Shown: piece by piece, positions 45,072 to 57,053 of the stretch
Numbering within the stretch: the stretch's first letter is position 1
How the letters are laid out: the number at the start of each line of letters is the position of its first letter
Source: Hesseltinella vesiculosa
Taxonomy: Eukaryota > Mucoromycota > Mucoromycetes > Mucorales > Cunninghamellaceae
Length of the DNA: 64,000 nt
Assembly (NCBI GenBank): GCA_002104935.1
Contig: MCGT01000002.1
Coordinates: 1,302,001-1,366,000, forward strand
Reading direction: 5' to 3'
Made by a program: the position numbers and the translations under genes
The notes under the pieces: generated by a model
What the model saw: the letters and a program-made list of their open reading frames with translations, nothing else
Database searches by the model: none
Told to the model about the DNA's origin: nothing

Positions 45072-46490
45072 ATGGAGAAAGATCCCGAATCACTAGACAC
45101 TAAACTCAAAGTTGAAAAGAAAAAAGGGCGACCTAATCTTGGTAAGGAGATGTTGCTTTTAAAAAGAATAGAGCATTTGGCATGGGCAGGATGCAACAGA
45201 CTAAGACTTCTTTCCATGTGTTTATGAAGGCGGGCCAGCCAAAGCATCAAAAAGGTATTATCAAAAGATTGCTGATATATCGAATACACGTACACTGCTG
45301 CGACGATCTTACCAAAATGCAAAACGCCTGCTCGACCTGGACACCACATTGAACACGGCAAAAGAGCGACTCACCACCAAGACTGCCAAGGAGCTATCGG
45401 TTGCCTATCGTCAATGCACCGGCCAGCCTCTGTAAGTTAATCTCACAGTGATAGGAGGATCTCTGTGCAATAAGCTAGAAAGAAGTGGCCCTGGTAAGTG
45501 TCTGCTGTGACTGACCTGTTTTTTTTTTTTTTTTTTTTTTTTTCGCCAAGGGCTTCTGTTGATTTTGTCAATGAAGGATACACGGTGGCGACCGTGCTGA
45601 TGCGCAAGGCTAACTATTGCGACGGACCCAAGAACAATGACAAGCGGAATGACTGGTGGGAGCCGCTGACCTTGGCCATGGATGACATGTATCGAGTGCA
45701 CAATGAATTTACACAGGAGCAAATGGTAGCTTTCCAAAAAGAAGCTTCCAGCCTGTTCCCAAGCGACCTGCCAAGTCAATTGATCAACCAGGATAGTCAG
45801 CCCACCATCAAGAGCCCCACCAGTGCGCCAGGGTTAGCGGAGAGCGAGTCACCGGCGGTCATGGACAGTGCGCAACAGGACAGCCCTACACGCAAGCTGG
45901 AATCCGTGTCGACAGACTTGACGTTGGATTTCCCTTCCTCCGGTGAGCCTCTTCCAACAGAAACACTGCCGATGGACGAAGAGAACCTCCGGGCCATCAG
46001 CAAAAAGCTGACGGACTTGGCACGTTTACAGGAACTTGAATCAGCAGCAGCAGCCGTCGCAGCCTCTGCCAGCTCCCCCGCCTCCGCCCTGACAACCCAT
46101 GATTCTGTGTTTGACACCATGACCCTTTCCACCAACCCACCTCCTCCTGCCACTCATTTGCTAGACGATTCAGGGTCTACTGCCAACGACGCCATTGTCA
46201 CGCCATCGGAGTCAACCACCTCATCACAACCAGCCTTCAACGTCTGGATCCACCGGAAACCAAAGTACAGGAAAAAACTGCTGGTCAGCTTCTTTTATTA
46301 TTGTTTGGCGCACGCCTCCTCCCTTGATCCAGTCCATCCTTCATTCGCTACAACGCAACCATCGCCCCACCCTCCCCTCCTTGCCGACCCAGCCGCCGTT
46401 CTTTCTGCAGATGCTTTGATTCCCCTTCCCACACCTGAATTAGCCTCCAACGACCGCCTTGAACCATCCTCCGATGCCCAACTTGAATAA
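45072..46490 (+). CDS. Uncharacterised protein, conserved-looking core
   Basis: Exons 45072-45141, 45230-45431 and 45551-46490 give about 403 aa. The N terminus is basic (KKKGRPNLG), followed by a helical part (KASKRYYQKIADI, RSYQNAKRLLDLDTTLNTA) and a compact block (VDFVNEGYTVATVLMRKANY, then RNDWWEPLTLAMDDMYRVH) that looks domain-like. The last 250 residues are Ser/Thr/Pro-rich low complexity. I cannot name the family. A further intron near 46285-46345 is possible and would change the C terminus. Confidence 0.55.
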
Positions 46491-46980
46491 TGACAAAAAC
46501 ATCCATCAAAATAAAAACAGCTGGTCTAATTGAAAGCCTTGTTTTGGTGACCAAAGCCGTTTGGCCACGGCGATCACCATTTTCCCACAACTCGAAAAAG
46601 GAGGCTAGCTAACTCAATCTGAAATTGGCTCTGTCGCCGCTTGGTTTTTCCCTTGTACTAGGTTGATGATGAAAAAGTGTTTGGGCCAGTCATACATGCG
46701 CCATTTCATAATAAGTAACACTTATCCAATTGGTTCTCCTGAGACCTGGAGTCATATTTTAAAAAAGCGACTGAATGAAAAATGATCGAGGCATGGATGA
46801 ATAAAAACTGACAGTTCTGACGTGTATAAAGGCAATATATTCTAATATGTACAGTACAGGGTATGATGATGTCATGTCTAAAAGGAGATCGTTGTCACAA
46901 CAGTAAAAACGGAGAGAGGTGGAAGATCTAAAATTACAAGGAGGCGTAGATAACCTGAATGAAAGAAAATTAAAAGGAAG
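46491..46980. other. Intergenic between convergent genes
   Basis: 490 bp between stop codons. Nothing recognised. Confidence 0.5.
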
Positions 46981-48648
46981 CTAGTGGGAGGATGAGGGCG
47001 TCAGGTCGTTGCCATGGAGTGTGTCAGCTGGGGAGTCTTCATCTAGGGTAGGGAATGAATCAAAGTCGATGCTTCGGAAGTCCACTTCTCGTTTGACCAA
47101 TTCAAAGACCAAGAAACCAACACTTGTGGCAGGCACCACCTTGAGCACAGTGCTGCCAAATTCTTGATATAGGAACCGCATCCAGCTCCCGCCATTCAAA
47201 CGCACCTGGAGCTTGCATTGTTCCCATGTGCGGCGGTACAGCTCATTCACAGGCTCGCGTTTCTTGTGAGTAAATTCCGATTGGCCTTCCTCGATATAGA
47301 AGATGCTGTGGATTTTGGAGAAGGGATGGTCGATCAGTTGATAGGCCTTTGGTGTTTGGAAAAAAAAAAAAAAAGGTAAGTCTCCATGCCAGACGCCTTC
47401 CTCTGTCCATACCACAGCAGCAAACGCGCCAGCGAGGATCACAAACATGGGTTCCAGCAAAAGAGGGGGACGATCGATGTTGTCACACGTGATGGTTTGG
47501 TTGTCTTGTGTTGGCGGGTCTTCTTTCCAAGCCAGTTCCAAATCGTGCAGCGTCTTTGATGACACCACATGTAGACCGTACATTTCATCCAAAAAGTAAT
47601 AATAACCCTGTTGCTTGACCCATTCAAAGGTAGCAAAGAATAGACCACATGCAAGCGAGTCCTATAAAAGAAAAAAAAAAAGGCAGAGAACGTTGAATAT
47701 CAGGGGGTTTTTTTTTTTTTTAGTTCAGACAACTTACCCGCAGCAGAGTCAAGGTGAATCCTCGATACGCACTGGCAATGCCTAGTTCTTTGAGAGTGGT
47801 TTTTGCAAATTGATACAGGGACTGATGTTTTCCTTCCAGCAGATCGTTCACTTCGAACCGTACTTTTAACGAGTCAAGAGGGGCAGCGACGATGGACTGA
47901 GCAGCGCCCGCGAGACAGCCAGCCAAGAACACCGAGCTGTACGGTGGAGGAGGGAATGGACGATGTAGTTGGTAGGCTGAAGGTGCGTGGAACATTGGCA
48001 GGGTGGCGATGTAGGTTGTATACAAGACAGTGCCGATCATGGTGTTGGCAAACAAAGGTGGAAACACATGTTTCGGCAGGAAGCTCCACTAAAAAAAAAA
48101 AGAGTGAGCCGTCCCTGTTGATCTCACAAGGCTTTTTTTTTTTTTTTTTTGCTAGGTTTACCCCGTGCGTTTTGACGGCATGTGTGATCATGCCAATCGA
48201 CGTATATCGAAAAGAGAATCGCTTGGAGTTTTCGTCTACGGGCATCAGCGCTCGAGCCATGATCAGGTAATCCACGCGCAGAGGTCGAAAGAGCTAGGGG
48301 AAGGGAAAGAATAAGAGTGAGCGAGTGCTGCAGTGTCACTTTGGTCCCCTTTACCTTGATGGGTGTGCGATAAAAGAGATAGAGGCCCTGAAGCATCAGG
48401 GTGCGAGCAATGGCGGTGGACCCACCGACCGAAGTGGCATCTTTGGCTTTTTTGCGCTTGATATGGACGTTGCTGGCAGTGCCATGGGGGGTTGGGTAGG
48501 GCACGACAGCTGGTAAAACAGAGGAGGATTTCGCATAGGAATAAAAGGGGAACACTGACGCTTGAGTGACCATCCAGGGCGGCAGTGAGCGATTACTGTT
48601 GGATGGGCATGCTGCAGGGGACGATTCGGTTACTGCCAGGTCAGGCAT
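46981..48648 (-). CDS. Divergent mitochondrial carrier-family protein
   Basis: Five exons, all phase 0 (48355-48648, 48162-48293, 47738-48088, 47413-47661, 46981-47346), give 463 aa. The central repeat carries an intact carrier signature APLDSLKVRF (PxDxxK) after SVFLAGCLAGAAQSIV. The other two repeats are degenerate (RTPIKLFRPLR and DHPFSKIHSIF), and the C-terminal repeat ends STVLKVVPATSVGFLVFELV, a typical even-helix ending. It belongs to SLC25 but only loosely, with a long N-terminal extension; the substrate is unknown. Spliced sequence joins AAV to AYQLIDHPF across the fourth intron. Confidence 0.75.
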
Positions 48649-48881
48649 CTATACTAACAACAACAGAACAGGATCGTTTTTATGGATGCGAGGATGGACT
48701 TTAATATACAAAAAAGTACAACGATAACAAAAAGGGGAATGTGGAAGTGAAAAGATAAAGAAAAAAAAACAGGCATGCGGAGGCTACTTTTTTTTTTTGT
48801 TGGGCCCCAAAAAACTCAGGGCATCAAGCCACAGGTTGCACGAATTTGTTCGCTTTTTGCATAAACTTTTGGTGAGGCACT

Positions 48882-49783
48882 TCATTTCTTCTTTGGTGAA
48901 TCTATGGTGATGGAGAAGTTGTTTCGTTTGCCACCTTCTTTACCAGGCAGTAACTTCTTCGCAAACGGTCCTACACTGGCCGGTCGTCCTTTCAATTCAA
49001 ATAAGTAGTAGGCCAGCTTGTTTGAAAAATGCTCATCGATCTTTGTATAGCCCATGTCCGTCATCATGTCTTGGAATACTTCCTTGGACATGTACCTTGA
49101 ATTCTCCAGGCATGGCAGCGGTAACACCACGAACAAATGATGCAGTCGATCCTTGTTCTGCACGCTGTATAAAAAATCGCGCGTGTGCAGCAGCATCTTG
49201 CCTGGAACAAGTGGTCAGGACGACGTTAATGACCCACCCTCTCTTCTTTACCTCGACTGGGGGCATCACCCACAAAGTTGACGACCAATGAGAGGGAGAC
49301 AATGTCAAATTTGGCATCTTCTGTAGACGGCACGGGCATGGTCAGGAAGTCCTGTTTTTGGATCAATTCATGCTGTGGGTTCAGGTCGATGGGGTATACG
49401 TGGATCCATTTGTGGTCTTTATAGTTTTCTGGAGATAAGGCGCCTACTTCAAGCATGCGGATCGGTTTGGCAACAGCTTTGGTGATGTTGTGGGTTTGCA
49501 GAGTTTTGAGCAGCCACTTGGAGGTATCGCCACCACGGCGAGGACTCTGGCCTAGCAAAGATGCCTTTTGGTACAAGTCCAAGCCGCCAATGTCGTCCAT
49601 TTCCTTGAGAATGGCCTGTTCCCGAGTGCGATCCACATGGTCTTGTGCTCGACATTTCGACAGTTCCTTATTCAACACATGGAACCGCCGAATCAACTTG
49701 GCAGTGCCCGATCGTGATTGCTGAAAGCTGTTCTTGTTCTTCTGGATAGTCTGATGAGTAATGGCTTGTTTCTTTTTCCTCAT
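48882..49783 (-). CDS. BMT2: 25S rRNA adenine-N1 methyltransferase BMT2/SAMTOR family
   Basis: Exons 49252-49783 and 48882-49201 give 283 aa. A basic N terminus with a helix (SGTAKLIRRFHVLNKELSKC) precedes LDLYQKASLLGQSPRRGGDT and the SAM-binding motif MLEVGALSPENY. FDIVSLSLVVNFVGDAPSRG and LFVVLPLPCLENSRYMSKEV complete the BMT2 signature. Yeast Bmt2 makes m1A2142 in 25S rRNA; the animal homologue SAMTOR senses SAM for TORC1. The nucleolar-style basic tail supports the rRNA role. It shares a 132-bp divergent promoter with the next gene. Confidence 0.9.
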
Positions 49784-49915
49784 GATCAAAAAAAAAAAAA
49801 AAAGTTGAAAAAGGAGCCCACAAGAAAAAAAAAAATGAGGTGCTTTTGAAGTGGCGCTGCGAGTTAGTGCAAGCCCGTTTCTTTTTCTTTTTGCTACTGC
49901 GTTTTTTCACTGGTC
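49784..49915. promoter_or_regulatory. Divergent promoter, BMT2 / unknown gene
   Basis: 132 bp between ATGs, with A tracts of 15 and 11 nt. Third divergent promoter of almost equal length in the window. Confidence 0.6.
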
Positions 49916-50558
49916 ATGGAGCAGCGCATTCAACAGTTTCATGACGATACAAAGTCCATACCACAACCACCGACAGCAAAGACAATCAAACAGTTACGAA
50001 CACTAAAAAAGTTTATACACAAGAATCAGGTACTTGGTAACAAGCGAATGCCTCTCTTGAGTGGACTGTTGCTCATCGCGTTCGTTTTACTTTTTGATCT
50101 GCAGGACTACCGATTCTCTGACAAGGAAAAGAACAAGCTATTTGCATGTATCGAGGCTTATTTTTCAGCATTTGACAGGCAAGAAAAAAAAGCTCCTTGA
50201 CATTGAAGGTGTTGGCTAACCAGCAGCTCCCCTCCACCTTCCCTGCAGGAACGCACCTCCAGACGAGGTGGCAGATGATAGGGTTTCTGCATTTCCATTG
50301 ATCGAAGATGCTCTCAAGGTCCCCTGTTTCACGACCAAACAAAAGAATCAGTTGCTCAAATGGTAACATTAAAAAAAAAAAACGAGGCTTGCTTACCTGC
50401 TTTCATTGATCAGGTACGAAGAGATCTTGGCAAAGCAGGAAGGGAGTGCTCAGCCCAAGCAAAAGGAACCTAGGAACAATGACGACGATGAAGAAAATTA
50501 CGACGACTTTGATTGGGATGCCTTTGAAAACGAGAAGGACGAAAACCTCGACGAATAA
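49916..50558 (+). CDS. Uncharacterised small protein with acidic tail
   Basis: Exons 49916-50029, 50105-50178, 50249-50362 and 50414-50558 give 148 aa. Family not recognised. It is helical and basic at the start (TAKTIKQLRTLKKFIHKN), then YRFSDKEKNKLFACIEAYFS, and ends in an acidic tail (DDDEENYDDFDWDAFENEKD). Intron 2 (50179-50248) needs a GC donor (GCAAGA); with it the frame runs through FDRNAPPDEV, without it the frame stops after nine codons. Its divergent pairing with the rRNA methyltransferase hints at a ribosome-related role. Confidence 0.6.
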
Positions 50559-51044
50559 GACTGACAATGCCATACCCGTCTTCTCCCTTCCCTCCTCTCT
50601 CTCAGCGCACTTCTTTATGATTTGCAGGACGTGTTAGGTATTAGACAAGAACGATAGAGAGAAAGATAAACTATTGCAGATTAGAGCTAGAATGGACAAG
50701 GTGTGATCAAGACAATGTGATGAGTGGCTGACGGCAGGATGCGCAACTGGCGGCTGTTGCGAGCGTCCCAGACCATCACCAAGAGCTCGAAGACATAGGT
50801 ACAAAGCTATGTCTCGAACATGCTGCAGTCAGGCGTACCAGCCCATGCAGGCAATGTCAACAGAGGAGTGGGCTGAGCTGACTCCGATTTTCCTTGCATG
50901 TGTTGCCGAGGGAGGATAGTTCCTAGCTGAAGGAGCAAACGAAAAAGTTGAAGGGTAAAAAAAAAAAAAGCAAAGCTTATTTATTGCAATCAACAATGGT
51001 CTATATGACTAGGCAAATAAGGTGGAGGTAAAGTGATTTTTTTT
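50559..51044. other. Intergenic between convergent genes
   Basis: 486 bp; no gene seen. Confidence 0.5.
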
Positions 51045-52296
<1,252 letters not shown>

Positions 52297-53216
52297 GATT
52301 ATACAATAAATATGATGATGAAAAGAGTTGAAGCTGAAAAAGAAAAAAAAAATTAGGCACAAAACTATGGAATAGCGCCTTTTGGTTCAAAGTCCGCTCA
52401 TGATCTCGTTTCTTCTGTCGATCTTTTTTTTTGTGCTACCCTTGGCATGTTCCCAGCTGTCAGTCTCACACGAGGTGGTGCCTGCAAAACGAAAAAAAAA
52501 AAAAAGGAGGACCAGGTACAGAAGTAGAAGAAGAAGAAGAAAAAACCTTCCGATTATCGAAGCAGTAAAACATCATCCAGACGAAAAAAAATATCCTACA
52601 TGGATTTGTTCATTTGGAGTGAAGCGGATGTAACAAAGCCAAATGGGCAAGATAGTCAGGTTGGGGGCATTACTTTTTACAATTGGGTAACCCACCTTGG
52701 TGTCCCTTGCCCAAATAAAAGAATGGGGCCTTTCATCTGTCTGTGCGCGACATGCCGGGAGAGAAACTCTGGCACAAGTCAAGTGTTGAAGGGGCCTTCG
52801 GAAGAGTGATCTCTCAACTAACTCGGGCAATATTGCTCCAATGGCGTTAAAAATAAATAAAAAATAAAAATGCGACAAATAATATCGATCAAGGGCATCG
52901 AGAAAAGGTCATAGATCCATCGTGATTTTCGTTTTTTTTTTTATTTCTTCTTTCTTTTCAGTCTGTTTTTCTCTGTTTGCTCCCTGGTTCCTTGTTTCGA
53001 TACCCAAACCTTTTTTCTTCTTCTTTAAGACTCTTCATTTGCCTCATTTTTTTCCCTCCTCCCCCCCCCCCCTGGGATTTCTACTGATCATTTTACTGTG
53101 TAAGTAATGGAGGGGAAGTATTGCATCCCTGATTTTCTCAGCCACGGAAATTTTTTTTCCCTTGCATATATCCTGCTCCCATTTGTCTTGAACCTTTTTT
53201 TAATTGATGCTAGAAA
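52297..53216. other. Intergenic, C2H2 promoter region
   Basis: Contains a weak signal-peptide ORF (separate entry) and the leader of the zinc-finger gene. A GTAAGTAA donor near 53100 and a GATGCTAG acceptor near 53213 suggest a 5' UTR intron. Confidence 0.45.
52400..52633 (+). CDS. Possible small secreted basic peptide
   Basis: An open frame of 77 aa from ATG 52400. The first 19 residues are a good signal peptide (MISFLLSIFFFVLPLACS); the rest is very basic (KKKKRR, RSRRRRRK). The basic part comes from an A-tract and GAAGAA repeats, so it may be fortuitous or a first exon. It is divergent from the fucose synthase gene with 103 bp between ATGs. Confidence 0.25.
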   Translation: MISFLLSIFFFVLPLACSQLSVSHEVVPAKRKKKKRRTRYRSRRRRRKNLPIIEAVKHHPDEKKYPTWICSFGVKRM

Positions 53217-54597
53217 ATGACGGATTATGATCCTTTTGAAGAAATGGCAGTGTCACCAAGTGACATGTCTTTAGACTTGCCTGCAAAGAAATCCCGATCA
53301 GGCAAACCAAAATTGTTCCAATGTACTGGCTACGGCAATTGTCGAATGGTGTTTACCCGAAGTGAGCATCTTGCAAGACACATGAGGTAAATAAAAAAGG
53401 AGAGTCTCCTTGGCACCTTCTCTTATGTCCTCTGTCATAGAAAGCATACAGGAGAAGTAAGTTTGTCCCACTTTTTTTCAACTCGAGGTAAAAAAAAAAA
53501 AAAAAAAAAAAAGGAACCGAGGCCGACCGTGCTGACTTTTTTTTTCCCTTTTCAGGAACTCGTCCCCCTTTTTTCTCCTTCCCCTTTGACTCTCCTCTTT
53601 TTTCCTTATTTTACAGAAACCATTTCAATGTGTTGTGCCAGGATGTGAACGACGATTCAGCCGATTTGATAACATGATGCAACATACCCAAACCCATTAC
53701 AAAGACCGAGCATCACCACGAAGGAGCAAGCCCACCAAGTCAAAAAAAGGCAAACGACCCCAACGTGATTTCGACAATGTCGCTGACGATATGTTGCCAC
53801 CATCGCCACCCTTGTCGCGCCGTGATTCTGGCGAATGGCGTCCTCGAAGGAAGAGCCAACAAAGGAAAAACTATGCCGAAATGGAAGAGGAGGACGACGT
53901 GGACGAGCTGTCCAACGACAGCGACTGCGACCATCCTCATCTCAGCCATCCCAGATACCCTCACCAGCAGATAATGGACCCCGAGTCTTATGCCATCTCT
54001 GAACAACGAGCCATGTTTGCAGAGATGCGTCGGGTCAGCCGAGACCTTGCCAACGGTTTCACATCTTCTTCTGCCTCCCAGCACTGCCGATCCTCGCCTT
54101 CAGCTCCCTACTCACCAGCCGATTCTCCACCTACCCCACCTCTCCTACCGTCGCCCTCATCCATCCTGATGGTTCATCCTCTGCCTCCTCTTGGCCGCCG
54201 CCGTCGATCCAGGGTCACACCCAAGGTCCAGTTCCAACCCTATGCCTATCAAAACCGCCATTCAGATCCTGACATTAGCAACAAGAGTGACTCTCACATG
54301 ATCCTTCCACGTCTGGCCTCATACTTGGCGTCCAATCCCGACGAAACACCTGAGAGCTACCTGCAACAAAATGACAACAACCTCAAGCCTCCTCGACGAG
54401 CAGTCTCGTGGCCCTCTGTCCCTGTGGCAGGAAGAATCCTCACCCGAAGACTTTCTATTCAAGACTTGACTGAGCCCATTGACGCCTTCTCCCCTAAAAA
54501 AGAACCCTTGGAGAAACAAGAAGACGGAGTGGACTTGACATTGGATGAGATTGAAGCCATCCAAGCCTTGGGACGATTCCGAAAACCCACTTCTTGA
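53217..54597 (+). CDS. Two-finger C2H2 transcription factor
   Basis: Exons 53217-53386, 53441-53456 and 53617-54597 give 388 aa. Two adjacent C2H2 fingers sit at about residues 34-90: [20 protein letters not shown] then the linker HTGEKPF and [20 protein letters not shown]. The pair resembles fungal stress or carbon-response factors of the Usv1/Rsv1/Com2 group. A basic patch, a long Ser/Pro-rich linker and an acidic C terminus ([17 protein letters not shown]) follow. A 16-nt exon encodes the KHTGE linker. The second intron has a run of about 22 A just after a GGT. Confidence 0.83.
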
Positions 54598-55136
54598 TTT
54601 TTTGTAGTATTCCTGCCCCTCCTTTCTCCCCCCTTTTTTATATATGACAGGTGTTTGTACAATTGTATCTTCATTGTTAAAAAAGCAACCCTTCCTCTCA
54701 CTCCCCCCTTTTTTTACCTACATGTTCTAATTGCCTTACATCATCACCCCCCCTTTCCCTCTCTCCTTTCCCCATTTTGACGTTTCATTTTGAACCTCCT
54801 TTTTTTTTCATTCCCATTTCCATATTTGACCATTTTCTAGATGTAGACAAATCGTTTTTGCATAATCACCATGATATAAACTCCCTTTTTCAAAAACCTC
54901 TTGGACCCCCCTTTTTGCTTCTTTGGAGAATCAGCTGCTTGTGGTTGGTTCGAAACTTAAAGTAACGTCATATTTTTATCATAAAGCTGAGGCACTTTTT
55001 TAAAAAAAGAGAGGGGGGGGGAGGAAAGTAAAAGAGAGAGAGGGGGGGATAGACCTCTTTTTTAATTGTGACGTTTCCCGCCTTTTTTTCCTTTTTTCTC
55101 TCTTCCATTTCTTCCTCTCTCTCTCTTTTCACTCTT
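54598..55136. other. Intergenic, pyrimidine/purine tracts
   Basis: 539 bp with C/T-rich stretches and a GA-rich run near 55005-55045 before the E2F gene. No gene. Confidence 0.5.
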
Positions 55137-55799
55137 ATGCATAATAGAAAGAAAACAGACACCATGACGCCTTCTTGCCGCTATGATTCTTCCCTAAGTG
55201 TCTTGACCAAGAAGTTTATTCAATTAATTCAATCTAGAAAAGGTCAAGATCTGGATTTAAAGCAAGCAGCTGAGCAACTCAACGTTCAGAAACGACGCAT
55301 TTATGATATCACCAATGTCTTGGAAGGCATTCAATTAATAGAAAAAGTGTCAAAAAATCGAGTTCGCTGGATGTAAGCCTTTCCCTTCCTTCATCCCACC
55401 CATTGACTCTCCTTTTTTTTTTTTTTTTACTTTAGTGGCCATGACATTCCGCTCTGCCCAACCCTCCAAACGTCAGATAGCTACGTAAACCAATCACAGA
55501 TGTCTCCCACTTCAAGTACTTCCTCAGCACAATCGTCACCTACATCTGATAGAGCACAACTACAACACTATTTGAACCAATTAATGGAGTCCAACAGGGG
55601 CTTAGAATCCGAGCACGAGCGTCTCAACCATCTCCAGCACAGCATCCAACAACAGACCTTTGAAACCATGCAGCATCCTGATTGCTATTGGATCAGAGCT
55701 GACCTTGACCCTTTTTATTCCTCTTTTTCCACCAACCCACCTGCCCCTTCCTGCCTCTCTCCCTGTTCTCCTTGCTGGTCAGCCGACGCAAAGAAATAA
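55137..55799 (+). CDS. E2F-type transcription factor (short)
   Basis: Exons 55137-55372 and 55436-55799 give 199 aa. The E2F/DP winged-helix domain is at residues 16-80: [39 protein letters not shown] and [20 protein letters not shown]; the DNA-contacting RRIYDIT helix is intact. A Ser/Thr linker, a short coiled region ([20 protein letters not shown]) and a C-terminal [12 protein letters not shown] stretch follow. It is E2F-like, not DP-like (DP has a different helix 3). E2F proteins drive G1/S genes with a DP partner. The protein is short and I see no full marked-box or clear Rb-binding motif. ATG 55137 is the first in frame; 55164 is possible. Confidence 0.87.
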
Positions 55800-56034
55800 A
55801 TGAAAAAAAATCTTATTTAAAAACGGGTTTCCATTGGCAGCCAGCGAAGCAGGTTTTTTTTTTCCCTTTTGCTTGGCGAGCCACATGGTGGTGAGTAGGT
55901 CTCCTTTTTTTTATTTTTGTTTTTATGTGCTACTGTTGTGAAGGAGTCTTGTGTTACGCAAATGCGCCCATTTTCTTTTTTCTTTTCTTTCTTCTCTTTC
56001 TCTCATTCTTCTGTTTCTCTGCCTTGACCTTTTG

Positions 56035-56724
56035 ATGAAGCTCTCCAAACTTTTTACGCCCAACCCGTCAAATGCGCCTGTGCCATCTGCATATCCGACC
56101 AGATCACTCTCCGAAAAGCAGTACAAGCAAGCACGCGTCTTGGAACAAGCCGAGAAGGAGCTGCTCGCATATCATAGCGAAATCATGCTGCATACCCTAC
56201 CTCCTCACTTCAACACAGCCCACCCACTTCCCTATCGCATGAAGGCAAACGGTGCCATTGTCATGAATAGAAAGCCCTCGCTCCCAACCGAATGGCCCAG
56301 AAATGACGACGATGCCACTCTTCTCACAAGTGACCCTGCCGACCAAAAGAACAGGACCAGCCCTTTGCCTGCCGACGACTTTCTAACCTCCATCCCACTG
56401 CGTGTCCCTGCTCACCGTCGACCTAATGGCCCGTCTACCTCCTTTGCCCCCGCCATCAACCGCTCCTCCTCCTTACCTTCCTTGGCCACCGCTCATCCAC
56501 CTGTCAAGCATGATGTTTCCACAGCTGTCTCCACCGAGCGCAAACTCACCATCCTTCTGGACGAGCTCGACGCAGTGCAAGAGCAAGGGAACGCAATGTA
56601 CCGCAAATGCCAGGAACTAGAGCAAGCTCAACGTCAGTTGCAGGAACAACTCCGACAACGCGATCTGGTCATTTCCTCCCTCAGAAACCACATACAGCAA
56701 TGTCGGCCACCCAAGCATGAATAA
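56035..56724 (+). CDS. Uncharacterised coiled-coil protein
   Basis: A single-exon frame of 229 aa. Family unknown. After MKLSKLFTPNPS a helical segment reads QARVLEQAEKELLAYHSEIM; the middle is Ser/Pro-rich and basic; the last 60 residues form a coiled coil (LTILLDELDAVQEQGNAMYR, CQELEQAQRQLQEQLRQRDL). It may be a scaffold or cytoskeletal protein, but that is guesswork. It lies in tandem with E2F, 235 bp downstream. Confidence 0.6.
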   Translation: MKLSKLFTPNPSNAPVPSAYPTRSLSEKQYKQARVLEQAEKELLAYHSEIMLHTLPPHFNTAHPLPYRMKANGAIVMNRKPSLPTEWPRNDDDATLLTSDPADQKNRTSPLPADDFLTSIPLRVPAHRRPNGPSTSFAPAINRSSSLPSLATAHPPVKHDVSTAVSTERKLTILLDELDAVQEQGNAMYRKCQELEQAQRQLQEQLRQRDLVISSLRNHIQQCRPPKHE

Positions 56725-57053
56725 ACTCCTCCTACTTTCTCTCCTTTGTCTTTGGAGTGCTCTGGATTTGATTACGCGTTCTTGGCTTCTTGAGTTTTTA
56801 CATTGATTTTCGACCCACGGAAGAGCACAGTGATGCCCGTTGTCCGGTGGCTTGAGTTTTTTGGGTTGGCATGAATTTGGCCCACAGTGACAGAAGCGTT
56901 GCAGGCTGACAGGGAGTTTCTCACAGCAAAAAGCGCATGACAAAGCCAAAATGCCCACTCTGCTGGCATTGAAAAAGAGGCTTCCTTTTTTTTTTTTTGG
57001 CTTCTTTTTCTTTCTTTTTCATTGCTTTCGCATTTTACTCTTTCTCAATCACC
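56725..57053. other. Intergenic
   Basis: 329 bp. A minus-strand frame at 56772-56969 (Cys-containing) is not supported by a second exon. Otherwise only T-rich promoter DNA. Confidence 0.45.

Noticed and set aside
52922..53107. Phe-rich plus-strand frame
   Set aside because: Derived from T/C tracts in the zinc-finger gene leader; no start context.
56772..56969. Cys-containing minus-strand frame ending TQEAKNA
   Set aside because: Looked like a zinc-ribbon ribosomal protein at first, but the Cys pairs are in a different frame from the basic tail.
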